64,000 bases of DNA from Pseudoalteromonas sp. MEBiC 03607 (lineage in GTDB: Bacteria; Pseudomonadota; Gammaproteobacteria; Enterobacterales; Alteromonadaceae): assembly GCF_004792295.1 (NCBI RefSeq), contig NZ_SRRY01000002.1, positions 372,001 through 436,000 on the forward strand, in the 5' to 3' direction. This document shows, piece by piece, positions 53,875 through 61,362 of this stretch. The notes beneath the pieces were generated by a model. That model had not been told where the DNA came from. It saw only the letters and a list, made by a program, of their open reading frames with translations, and ran no database searches. Each line of letters starts with the position of its first letter. Position 1 is the first letter of the stretch. The translations under genes and the position numbers were made by a program.

Positions 53875-54408
53875 TTACAGGTTTTTATGGTCAACATAGA
53901 TAAGTTCATCTGTTTTGAAGCCATACTGTTTAGCTGTATTTATAAAATCCTGCATTTGCTGTTCTGTTACAGTAGGTGTACGCGACAAAAACCATAAATA
54001 GTCTTTGTTGTAGCCTGTGATATAAGCGTATTGATAATCCTGTTTGTCTAATTCAAACACCACGTAAGAGCTGTAAAATGGCCCAAAGAATGATACTTCT
54101 AGGTGGCCTATGTCTTGCTGCTCTGCAAACTTCGCCTTTCCTTCTGCTTGCTGCCATGCTTTATCTTCAACGCTGTAGCCTTTATTGATGACTTTTACAG
54201 TGCCATCAGGATTAATCGAGTATTGAGCAGTAATACCTTCTAAGCCTCTTTCAAATGAGTGATCCAGACGTGCAATTTCGTACCAAGTTCCTGTGTATTT
54301 TTCTAGTTCAAAATTATCGACGGGTTTGATGTCATCCGGCACGCCAGTACAGGCCGAAATAATCGCAGTAATAAATATAACCCCTAAAAGTTTTAATGAT
54401 TTTTGCAC
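53875..54408 (-). CDS. blc: Bacterial lipocalin (outer-membrane lipoprotein Blc)
   Basis: 177 residues from a GTG at 54408, preceded by AAGGAG; the frame is open upstream but overlaps the divergent gene. Lipobox IISAC marks a lipoprotein. The lipocalin signature GTWYEIARLDHSFERGLEGITAQYSINPDGTVKVINKGY and the closing FLSRTPTV are clear. Blc binds lysophospholipids or fatty acids in the outer membrane. Confidence 0.92.
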   Translation of the reverse strand: MQKSLKLLGVIFITAIISACTGVPDDIKPVDNFELEKYTGTWYEIARLDHSFERGLEGITAQYSINPDGTVKVINKGYSVEDKAWQQAEGKAKFAEQQDIGHLEVSFFGPFYSSYVVFELDKQDYQYAYITGYNKDYLWFLSRTPTVTEQQMQDFINTAKQYGFKTDELIYVDHKNL

Positions 54409-54510
54409 GCTTATACTCCTTTTAAATAAACAAATTAATACGTTAATAGCGGTAATTAAGTTCAAGTGAGGTAAACTATGCCAGTCTAGAATAGTTATAT
54501 TGAGAATACC

Positions 54511-54960
54511 ATGAAGATTTGGGTTGATGCAGATGCCTGTCCCGTTGTTATCAAAGAGATACTTTTTCGTGCTGCTGAGCGTACGCAAACGTTTACCACA
54601 TTGGTTGCGAATCACGCGATGCGAGTACCTCCTTCTAAGTTTATTAGCCGTTTACAAGTTTCTTCGGGTTTTGATATTGCTGACAACGAAATCGTTAAAC
54701 GTATCGAGCCGAATGATTTGGTAATTACTGGTGATATTCCTCTAGCTGCTGAAGTTATTGAAAAAGGCGCACAAGCGCTCAATCCTCGTGGTGAATTATA
54801 TACAACCGAAAATATTCGCTCCCGTTTGAATGTTCGTGACTTTATGGAAACAATGCGTTCGAGTGGTGTTGAAATGGCCGGTGGCCCGCCGCCATTAAGC
54901 CAAGCTGACCGTCAAAACTTTGCAAATAACCTAGATCGGATCCTAGCTAAAAAGCCATGA
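54511..54960 (+). CDS. yaiI: YaiI/YqxD family protein (DUF188)
   Basis: 149 residues, full length. [25 protein letters not shown] and the later [30 protein letters not shown] are family signatures; the acidic residues suggest a PIN-like metal site, though activity is unproved. Ends overlapping the next gene by four bases (ATGA), so the two are co-transcribed. Confidence 0.92.
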   Translation: MKIWVDADACPVVIKEILFRAAERTQTFTTLVANHAMRVPPSKFISRLQVSSGFDIADNEIVKRIEPNDLVITGDIPLAAEVIEKGAQALNPRGELYTTENIRSRLNVRDFMETMRSSGVEMAGGPPPLSQADRQNFANNLDRILAKKP

Positions 54961-55499
54961 ATGTAGTTAATAGTGCATCACTACAGGGGTTTGGTGATGA
55001 GGCGTTTAAAGTCGCTGTTTATATAGAAAAGCGCCCGCCGATGCCTGCTTGGCAACAGCTTGACCATTTGCATGCAATGCAACCCGGCCAGATAAACGAA
55101 ATAAACCAAGCTTGTGGTAATGGTTGGCGTAAAGTTTTTAATGTATACAGCAAAGTGCTGTTTGCCCTACCAAGCGAGTTTTATGATTTCGCTAAAAGGG
55201 CGCCTGATTGGCAAACTTTTCGTGATGAACAACTGCTGCAAGCACATAGCCAAACCACGTTACTGTTCAGCCCGCCGATATTAAACAAATCAAAGCAATT
55301 ACACATCATTGCTGGTCGAACTTATGCTAAGCAGCTTATTAATAACGGACTTTTGCATTGCCAATTAACTTGGCTTGATGATGAGTTTGCAATTAGCAAG
55401 TCTAGTAAAGTGATTGTTTGCCCTTATTTTGACTATCGCCAATTGAGCAACATTAAAATTGCGCGCTTAAGTCAATTGGTCGCTGATGTTGTCTCTTAG
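54957..55499 (+). CDS. Hypothetical cytoplasmic protein (possibly DUF6942)
   Basis: 180 residues, no signal peptide or membrane span. Contains [22 protein letters not shown] and [10 protein letters not shown]...[24 protein letters not shown]. It resembles a conserved family of gammaproteobacterial hypothetical proteins (DUF6942, from memory). Translationally coupled to yaiI. Function unknown. Confidence 0.7.
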   Translation: MNVVNSASLQGFGDEAFKVAVYIEKRPPMPAWQQLDHLHAMQPGQINEINQACGNGWRKVFNVYSKVLFALPSEFYDFAKRAPDWQTFRDEQLLQAHSQTTLLFSPPILNKSKQLHIIAGRTYAKQLINNGLLHCQLTWLDDEFAISKSSKVIVCPYFDYRQLSNIKIARLSQLVADVVS

Positions 55500-55568
55500 C
55501 TGCTACTTTATTGCGTTATTGGGTTAGCAAACTAAGCTTAAAAAACCAAAACTTTAATAGTGCACTTA

Positions 55569-55937
55569 ATGAAAATATTGGTTGTAGATGATATGCCCCT
55601 TATGCGTCACGTGTTGATAAACATGTTACGTAGGCTTGATTATAATGACATAACTGAGGCAACGGATGGTGCACAAGCATTTGACTTACTAGAGAAGCAA
55701 ACCTTTGATCTAGTAATCACTGATTTGCATATGCCTAAAATGGATGGCAGATGTTTGCTGAACCATATCAGAGAAACGCCCACGCTTGCTAACTTGCCAG
55801 TACTAATGGTGACATGCGAAGACAGTAAGCAAACCGTCAATGAGATGATTACCGCAAGAGTTAACGGCTTTATTATTAAACCTTTTTGTTTAAATACATT
55901 GCAAAAGCAGCTGAGCCGAATTGTTAAACCTGATTAA
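55569..55937 (+). CDS. Single-domain response regulator (CheY-like)
   Basis: 122 residues from the ATG at 55569 (MKILVVDDMPLM); a GTG at 55560 is the alternative. Receiver landmarks: DD near residues 8-9, phospho-acceptor Asp in LVITDLHMPKMDG (near 54), Thr in LMVTCED and Lys in FIIKPF. No output domain, so it acts by protein contact. No histidine kinase is adjacent; a substrate-binding-like gene follows and overlaps in the DNA frame only slightly. Confidence 0.88.
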   Translation: MKILVVDDMPLMRHVLINMLRRLDYNDITEATDGAQAFDLLEKQTFDLVITDLHMPKMDGRCLLNHIRETPTLANLPVLMVTCEDSKQTVNEMITARVNGFIIKPFCLNTLQKQLSRIVKPD

Positions 55938-55950
55938 TGAGTTAAGAGCG

Positions 55951-56763
55951 ATGTATAAGCATTTAACACTATTTAGTTTGTTCACAGTCAGCACTGCATT
56001 GGCTAGCACGGAACAACTGACTTTATATACCGAAGTGTTTCCTCCTTATAACTTTATGCAGCACAACCAACTCACTGGTATTAACACCAAAATCATGGAA
56101 TCTTTGTGCGAAAAAGCCAAGCTAAATTGTACGTTCAATGTATTGCCTTGGAAGCGAGGCATGTCACTGACAATGAGCCAACCGCATACAGGAATATATT
56201 CAACATCGCGTACCGCAAAACGAGAGAAACAATTTTATTGGGTTGGGCCATTGGTGTCAGGGCACTCATGTTTATATCGTTTAAATGAGCGTAACGACAT
56301 TAAAGTAAGTAGTACAAAGTCGTTGCAAAACTATACTATTGGCGTATCGCGTGGTGATGTTTATCAAACAGTTCTTGCTGATTTTAATCTTACTGAGGGC
56401 CAGCATTTTTTAACCTATTCAAAAAAGTTTGAAGAGCTAAAGATGTTTAAGCAAGGTAAGCATGACTTGCTGATTGGCTCGTCACTCACCCTAACATCGC
56501 AACTGATGAATGTAGGTATGAGTCCTCAGCAAGTGACCCCGGTATTTGAGCTAAAGCACCCTGCTTTAGTGGGTAATTATTTAGCGCTTAACAAAAACAC
56601 ATCGCCCGAGGTAGTTACCGCGCTGCAAAAGGCGCTTGATAGCATGAAGCAAGAAAACCAAATTGCGGCGATTATTGATCAGTTTGTCGCTGGGAACATA
56701 AACTCAACTGGTGAAACTTCACCAGTTGCAGAGCAATGTCTGAATGGTTCTGCTATTTACTAA
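55951..56763 (+). CDS. Periplasmic solute-binding protein (SBP_bac_3-like)
   Basis: 270 residues from the ATG at 55951; upstream TTG codons are less likely. Signal peptide (1-19, ending ALAS). SBP family 3 pattern: LTLYTEVFPPYNFMQHNQLTGINTKIMESLCEKAKLNCTFNVLPWKRGMSLT and YTIGVSRGDVY. No ABC permease lies nearby, so it may be an orphan binding or sensing protein. It lies 13 bases after the response regulator gene and could be linked with it functionally. Confidence 0.82.
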   Translation: MYKHLTLFSLFTVSTALASTEQLTLYTEVFPPYNFMQHNQLTGINTKIMESLCEKAKLNCTFNVLPWKRGMSLTMSQPHTGIYSTSRTAKREKQFYWVGPLVSGHSCLYRLNERNDIKVSSTKSLQNYTIGVSRGDVYQTVLADFNLTEGQHFLTYSKKFEELKMFKQGKHDLLIGSSLTLTSQLMNVGMSPQQVTPVFELKHPALVGNYLALNKNTSPEVVTALQKALDSMKQENQIAAIIDQFVAGNINSTGETSPVAEQCLNGSAIY

Positions 56764-56898
56764 TTTGGCTTTGTTTAAGGTAAATTGGCTGCGGTTTTGG
56801 TATTTTTTGAAGTCAATCGTGTTTTCTCGCGCTCGATCGCAAAGCCATTGCCTGATCTTTAATTGCTTTTTATAGTGGTAAAAAAAAGGGCAAAAACT

Positions 56899-58596
56899 AT
56901 GAAACCAACTCCACTTATTAAAAGTTTAGTACTAGCAGTATGCTTAGGTACAACAGGCGCTTCTCAAGCTTACGATCGCATCACCGGCCATAACTTTGCC
57001 AGTCGTTCTGAGGTCATCGCGCAATCAGGTATGGTTGCAACCTCACAGCCGTTAGCTACGCAAGTGGGCTTACAGGTATTAAAAGACGGTGGTAACGCTA
57101 TTGATGCAGCCATTGCGGCAAATGCAGTGCTTGGCCTTGTTGAACCGACTGGCTGTGGAATTGGTGGCGATTTATTTGCCATTGTTTGGGATAACAAAAC
57201 TAAGCAATTATATGGTTTAAATGCTTCTGGCCGTTCACCACAAAGTTTGTCTTTTGATACTTTAAAAGCACAGGGTGACTACATTCCAGCTTATGGACCC
57301 TTGCCTGTGTCGGTACCCGGTGCTGTAGATGGCTGGTTTGAGTTACATAAAAAGTTTGGCAAAACGCCAATGAAAAAGCTACTCCAACCTGCTATCGATT
57401 ATGCTGAAAATGGCTTCCCTGTGTCTGAGTTGATTGCCTATTACATGCAAAAAAGTGTGGCTGCACGAGGTAAATACCCAGGTTTTAAAGATGTTTATAT
57501 GCCTGATGGGGCAATGCCAGAAAAGGGTGACATTTTTAAAAACCCGGCCCTTGCAAACACCTATCGTAAAATTGCCAAAGGCGGCCGCGATGCCTTTTAC
57601 AAAGGCGAGATTGCTAAAGAAATTGGTCGTTACATGAAAGAAAACGGCGGCTACTTATCGTATGAAGATTTAGCTGCGCACTATAGTGAATGGGTTAAGC
57701 CAGTAAGTGCTGACTATAGAGGATATACGCTTTGGGAATTGCCACCAAATGGCCAAGGTATTGCTGCACAGCAAATTCTCAATATTCTTGAGGGCTACGA
57801 TATCAAAGGCATGGGCTTTGATAGTCCTGAATACGTTCACACCTTTGTTGAGGCGAAAAAGCTCGCGTTTGCAGATCGTGCAAAGTACTACGCCGATCCA
57901 GCGTTTAACACCATTCCCGTGCAAACACTTATTTCGCAGCAATATGCTGACCAAAGACGCAAACTGATAGACCCTAATAAAGCCGCAAAACGCGACCATG
58001 CAGGCCCAGTAGAAGGCGATACCATTTATATGACGACTGCCGATAAAGACGGCAACATGGTTTCGCTTATTCAAAGCAATTACCGTGGTATGGGCTCAGG
58101 TATGACACCTGCAAAATTAGGCTTTGTATTGCAAAACCGTGGCGAAATGTTCGCGCTTAAAAAAGGCCACATGAACCAATATGAGCCAGGCAAACGACCA
58201 TTTCATACAATCATTCCTGCGTTTGTCACCAAAGATGGTAAGCCATATATGAGTTATGGCGTTATGGGAGGTGCGACACAGCCACAAATGCATGCTCAAA
58301 TACTTATCAACATGATTGATTTTGGCATGAACCTGCAAGAAGCCGGTGATGCACCGCGTATTCTGCACACAGGTTCATCGCAACCAACCGGTGAGATCAT
58401 GGAAGACGGCGGTTTTGTTAGCTTAGAGTCAGGTTTTTCGATGGAAACCCGCCGTGAGTTAATAAAGAAAGGCCACACCTTACAAGACGCAGTTGGCCCA
58501 TACGGTGGTTATCAAGCAATATTGAAAGACCCGAAAACCGGCGTTTATTACGGCGCATCTGAAACCCGCAAAGACGGCCAGGCTGCGGGGTATTAG
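56899..58596 (+). CDS. ggt: Gamma-glutamyltransferase
   Basis: 565 residues from the ATG at 56899 (MKPTPLIKSLVLAVCLGTTGASQAY), with a signal peptide. Large-subunit motifs: GMVATSQPLATQVGLQVLKDGGNAIDAAIAANAVLGLVEP and GCGIGGDLFAIVW. The self-cleavage site is at EGDTIYMTTADKDGNMVS, whose Thr (near residue 374) becomes the nucleophile, followed by the small subunit. It transfers or hydrolyses the gamma-glutamyl group of glutathione in the periplasm. Confidence 0.93.
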   Translation: MKPTPLIKSLVLAVCLGTTGASQAYDRITGHNFASRSEVIAQSGMVATSQPLATQVGLQVLKDGGNAIDAAIAANAVLGLVEPTGCGIGGDLFAIVWDNKTKQLYGLNASGRSPQSLSFDTLKAQGDYIPAYGPLPVSVPGAVDGWFELHKKFGKTPMKKLLQPAIDYAENGFPVSELIAYYMQKSVAARGKYPGFKDVYMPDGAMPEKGDIFKNPALANTYRKIAKGGRDAFYKGEIAKEIGRYMKENGGYLSYEDLAAHYSEWVKPVSADYRGYTLWELPPNGQGIAAQQILNILEGYDIKGMGFDSPEYVHTFVEAKKLAFADRAKYYADPAFNTIPVQTLISQQYADQRRKLIDPNKAAKRDHAGPVEGDTIYMTTADKDGNMVSLIQSNYRGMGSGMTPAKLGFVLQNRGEMFALKKGHMNQYEPGKRPFHTIIPAFVTKDGKPYMSYGVMGGATQPQMHAQILINMIDFGMNLQEAGDAPRILHTGSSQPTGEIMEDGGFVSLESGFSMETRRELIKKGHTLQDAVGPYGGYQAILKDPKTGVYYGASETRKDGQAAGY

Positions 58597-58602
58597 ACTA
58601 TT

Positions 58603-58711
58603 GTAGGTTGGGTAGAGCGGAGCGAAACCCAACAAACTTAGCTAAAGCTAGCGAGCTTTGATGCAGCAGCGTTTTACATCGCGTAGGCGTGAAATTTATT
58701 TCGCGCGATGG
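58603..58711. repeat. Left nested repeat of the single-gene island
   Basis: Two units: A (58603-58635), GTAGGTTGGGTAGAGC... and B (58680-58711), ending TTTATTTCGCGCGATGG. Both return in inverted order on the right side. A-type units are a dispersed intergenic repeat in several gammaproteobacteria (general knowledge). Confidence 0.8.
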
Positions 58712-58721
58712 TTCATTGCCC

Positions 58722-58749
58722 GCTAACTCCCAACCACATACCCTGCAAA
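58722..58749 (-). repeat. Duplicated 3' end of the methyltransferase gene
   Basis: 28 bases, 26 of which match 60690-60717, the stop codon and last codons of the downstream methyltransferase gene. On the minus strand it would encode ...GYVVGS-stop against ...GYVIGS-stop. Direct repeats on both sides of an insert at a gene's 3' end are the usual trace of an integration event. Confidence 0.8.
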
Positions 58750-58936
58750 TATGATGAAAATGAGCATTGAGCCATTTTTCTTTATGAATATCTTTAACAT
58801 CAAAAAAAATTTACAGTTAGCAATGCATTCCGTTATTTGTTAATAATATATTTATTAAATATATGAGCGTGATATCGGAAGAAGGATGTGCGATGCGCGC
58901 ATTATGAAATTGTTTGGCTTGTAGGATGTGGGCTCT

Positions 58937-60322
58937 ATGCATAATGATATTAAAATGTTTGAATCTTTATATCAGAATAGTTTGATTGATATGGATGGAG
59001 TGAATGAAGAAATCATTAATAAAACACCCTTTTCTAAATTATTGGATATCTACGATGAGGTGTCTTCTTCGGTTTCTTATTTGCCTCAGGAGCAAAATCT
59101 GATAGGGAAAGTTTTTACCGCTTCAAACAACTTCGCAGGGAGCAGTTATGAGTGCCCCGCGATGAAATGTAGAATGAATCGAGTTGAAGAGCTATCAAAG
59201 TTTTCTACATTATTTGGAGAAAACGTACTTTTTCATAATTTTCTGGCAGATTCGTCCCCAACCTTTGGTCATGCACCTAGTAAAGACTCCAAAAAATTTA
59301 GAAATAGAGTAATAGCAGATATAAATGTTTTAATGGGGTTAAAGGGAGTTATATCTAAGGGAATAGCCGTTCCTTATACCATGCCACATGGTTTTTGTCT
59401 TAATTGCTTTACAAGAAAATTTTTAGGTAATTCATCTTCTCAATTAGTAGAGCGTGAGTTGAAAAATCTTGAAAATCATATATATAAATCTATGGATATG
59501 GAAATTATTAAAACTGAGAGTGGATTCAAATTACGGTGCTCATCCGACAATGATATACTCCCGCATACATATATTCATCAGTTATCATCAAAAGAGCAAG
59601 GTATGCTTCCCGATGATATTTTACAGAATATGCATGTCGAAGATAAACACACACTATCTCATGCACAAAAGAAAATGTTTTCAGAGGTAAAGAGGTTGTC
59701 TCGTCAGCTTATGGCGGAAGCTGTGCATCAAAAATCTATGTCTAAATTAACAGGAGGCTCAATTTTAACTCATAGCCTCGCAGAGGTTAATACACTTAAA
59801 AGGCTCGAATCTGACTCTCAAATAAGCCATGTAAATGACATTTTGTCAGAACATTGGAAAATTATTATCCCATATGCAGAACAATTATCAGTTGATAATC
59901 TTTTACTGCTCAGAGAACGTGAGCCAGAGTCCTTTATTCAATTTAGAGGGGCGATAGAAAAGTCAGTTTCTGAAGCTATTTCCCTGAATAAAGGCTTCAG
60001 TGTTAGAGATGCACGTGAATTATTCAGCGACACTATTGCACCTAACATAGCTAAGATTGAGCAAAGTACTAAGATTGCCACATTTGACTTAATTAAAAAA
60101 CCATTGATTGCATCTGTGGGAATTGGCGCGGTTCTTGGTGTTGGCGCTTATACAGGGTTGTTAACAGGTGATTTGTCAGTTGCAGCTAAAGCATTAGGTC
60201 TCGGTAAAATAGTTTACGATGGTGTAACATCATCAGTTGAGGGGATTGATGCATTAAAAGAGAGAAAACAAGCAGATTATTATTTTCTTTGGAGAATGCA
60301 ACGTCTTGCTAAGAAAGCCTAA
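58937..60322 (+). CDS. Unknown 461-residue protein of a single-gene island
   Basis: 461 residues from the ATG at 58937 (464 from a GTG at 58928). No family recognised. Visible: two cysteine pairs, CPAMKC (near 74-79) and CLNC (near 153-156), which could bind zinc; a helical middle; a hydrophobic Gly-rich segment near 392-425 (ASVGIGAVLGVGAYTGLLTG), possibly membrane-associated; and a C-terminal YYFLWRMQRLAKKA. Its sequence is AT-richer than that of its neighbours (many ATA and AGA codons), suggesting transfer. The stop codon lies in an attC-like site. Single-gene cargo of this kind is often anti-phage, but that is speculation. Confidence 0.75.
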   Translation: MHNDIKMFESLYQNSLIDMDGVNEEIINKTPFSKLLDIYDEVSSSVSYLPQEQNLIGKVFTASNNFAGSSYECPAMKCRMNRVEELSKFSTLFGENVLFHNFLADSSPTFGHAPSKDSKKFRNRVIADINVLMGLKGVISKGIAVPYTMPHGFCLNCFTRKFLGNSSSQLVERELKNLENHIYKSMDMEIIKTESGFKLRCSSDNDILPHTYIHQLSSKEQGMLPDDILQNMHVEDKHTLSHAQKKMFSEVKRLSRQLMAEAVHQKSMSKLTGGSILTHSLAEVNTLKRLESDSQISHVNDILSEHWKIIIPYAEQLSVDNLLLLREREPESFIQFRGAIEKSVSEAISLNKGFSVRDARELFSDTIAPNIAKIEQSTKIATFDLIKKPLIASVGIGAVLGVGAYTGLLTGDLSVAAKALGLGKIVYDGVTSSVEGIDALKERKQADYYFLWRMQRLAKKA

Positions 60323-60413
60323 CAAAGTATCGTTGAATGGACGTCTTAAGCTTTGCTGATGCTCGTTCCTCGCTTATTTAGCCAAGCTTAATCTGCCCGC
60401 TATGCGGCGTTAT
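60317..60413. other. attC-like site (possible integron cassette end)
   Basis: Starts with GCCTAAC, in which the TAA is the gene's stop codon, and ends with GCGTTAT. In between, TTAAGCTTTGCT (60346-60357) pairs with AGCCAAGCTTAA (60380-60391), 11 of 12 bases. A first box (TAAC with GTTA), an unpaired spacer and a partly paired second box fit integron attC layout, but the R' box does not match GTTRRRY fully. Confidence 0.4.
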
Positions 60414-60690
60414 CTCGATATAAACTTTACACCTAATACAACCGCCGACTTAAAACGCACTTGTTTAGAATTGAGTTGCTTGAATCAAGCAACAAAGCTG
60501 ATATTTAAGGCTAGATTAAACTCAACTATTAAGTGAAGTTATCAAGTTCAAAGAGTAAAGTTAGAGCCATCGCGCGAAATAAATTTCACGTCTACGTGTT
60601 CTAACTTTACTCTTTCCCCTTGAAACTCAACAACTTGTTGGGTTTCGCTGCGCTCTACCCAACCTACGAGTTGACTGCTCTAGAACGTAG
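60323..60690. other. Intergenic region right of the island gene
   Basis: 368 bases: the rest of the attC-like structure, about 150 AT-rich bases without visible features, then the right nested repeat up to the methyltransferase stop. Confidence 0.6.
60567..60667. repeat. Right nested repeat of the single-gene island
   Basis: B' (60567-60598) matches the reverse complement of left unit B at 30 of 32 bases, and A' (60635-60667) matches that of left unit A at 32 of 33. Together they mirror the left side around the island gene. Confidence 0.85.
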
Positions 60691-61353
60691 CTAACTCCCA
60701 ATCACATACCCAGCAAAACCAAGCACTTTAAAATACTGTTTTGGGGTGCTGAAGCGGGTTTCATTCATTAACTCTGAAAAACGAATGCGGTCTAATGGGT
60801 AAAACTCGTGCTCTAGGTTGTGGCGCATGCGTTCTACGCCGACTTCTGTTAAACCTAACTGTGTACACAGCTGTAGTTGAGATTCGCGCTCAAAAGTGGT
60901 TTCTGGGCGCATTAAATCGGCAATGTATAAGTTGCTCGATTTCTTAAGCTTGCTGTGAATCGCTTTTAATAGCGCTTTTTTATCGCCGTTATCTTCAACA
61001 AAATGCATGACCAGTAAACACAGTGCTGCGTCACATTGAGTGTCGATGTCGTTGATATCACCGCAGTGTACTGATACGCGGTCGCTGATGTTGTGCTGGC
61101 CAAACTGTTGCTCGGCAATATCGAGCATGTCTTGTGAAATATCTTGAGCAATAAATTGCCAGCTTGGTTTTAGCGCCGCTAATTCGATGATTTCTTTACC
61201 TGTTCCGGCACCAACCACTAAAATGCGCGCATCATCGCTCAGCGTGGTTGCCAGTTGGGCGGCGGTTGCTTGATGTAATAACTCATAACCTGGAACTAGG
61301 CGCAAAATGCGTTCGTCGTAGTGACTTGCTTCTTCGTGATTAAAAGTTGGCAT
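60691..61353 (-). CDS. SAM-dependent methyltransferase
   Basis: 220 residues, class I fold: RILVVGAGTGKEIIELA (motif I, about residues 43-59), QDISQDMLDIAEQQF, and CLLVMHFVEDNGDKKALLKAIHSKLKKSSNLYIADLM. Closest in pattern to small-molecule methyltransferases of the ubiquinone-like kind. Substrate not known. Its 3' end is the site next to which the single-gene island is inserted, and the gene itself is intact. It lies 9 bases from sbcC. Confidence 0.87.
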   Translation of the reverse strand: MPTFNHEEASHYDERILRLVPGYELLHQATAAQLATTLSDDARILVVGAGTGKEIIELAALKPSWQFIAQDISQDMLDIAEQQFGQHNISDRVSVHCGDINDIDTQCDAALCLLVMHFVEDNGDKKALLKAIHSKLKKSSNLYIADLMRPETTFERESQLQLCTQLGLTEVGVERMRHNLEHEFYPLDRIRFSELMNETRFSTPKQYFKVLGFAGYVIGS

Positions 61354-61362
61354 GCTAATCCT

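Larger units (their letters stand above)
58597..58936. other. Repeat-rich intergenic region between ggt and the island gene
   Basis: 340 bases without a gene. It holds the left nested repeat, a 28-bp copy of the 3' end of the methyltransferase gene (58722-58749), then an AT-rich stretch to the island gene. No clear promoter box was identified. Confidence 0.7.

Noticed and set aside
57670..58074. 134-codon leftward frame inside ggt
   Set aside because: Antisense shadow of a clear gene; no ribosome-binding site or family pattern.
58603..60667. Nested inverted repeats considered as terminal repeats of an insertion sequence
   Set aside because: No transposase between them, no target duplication directly outside them, and unit A is a type of repeat found dispersed in many genomes.
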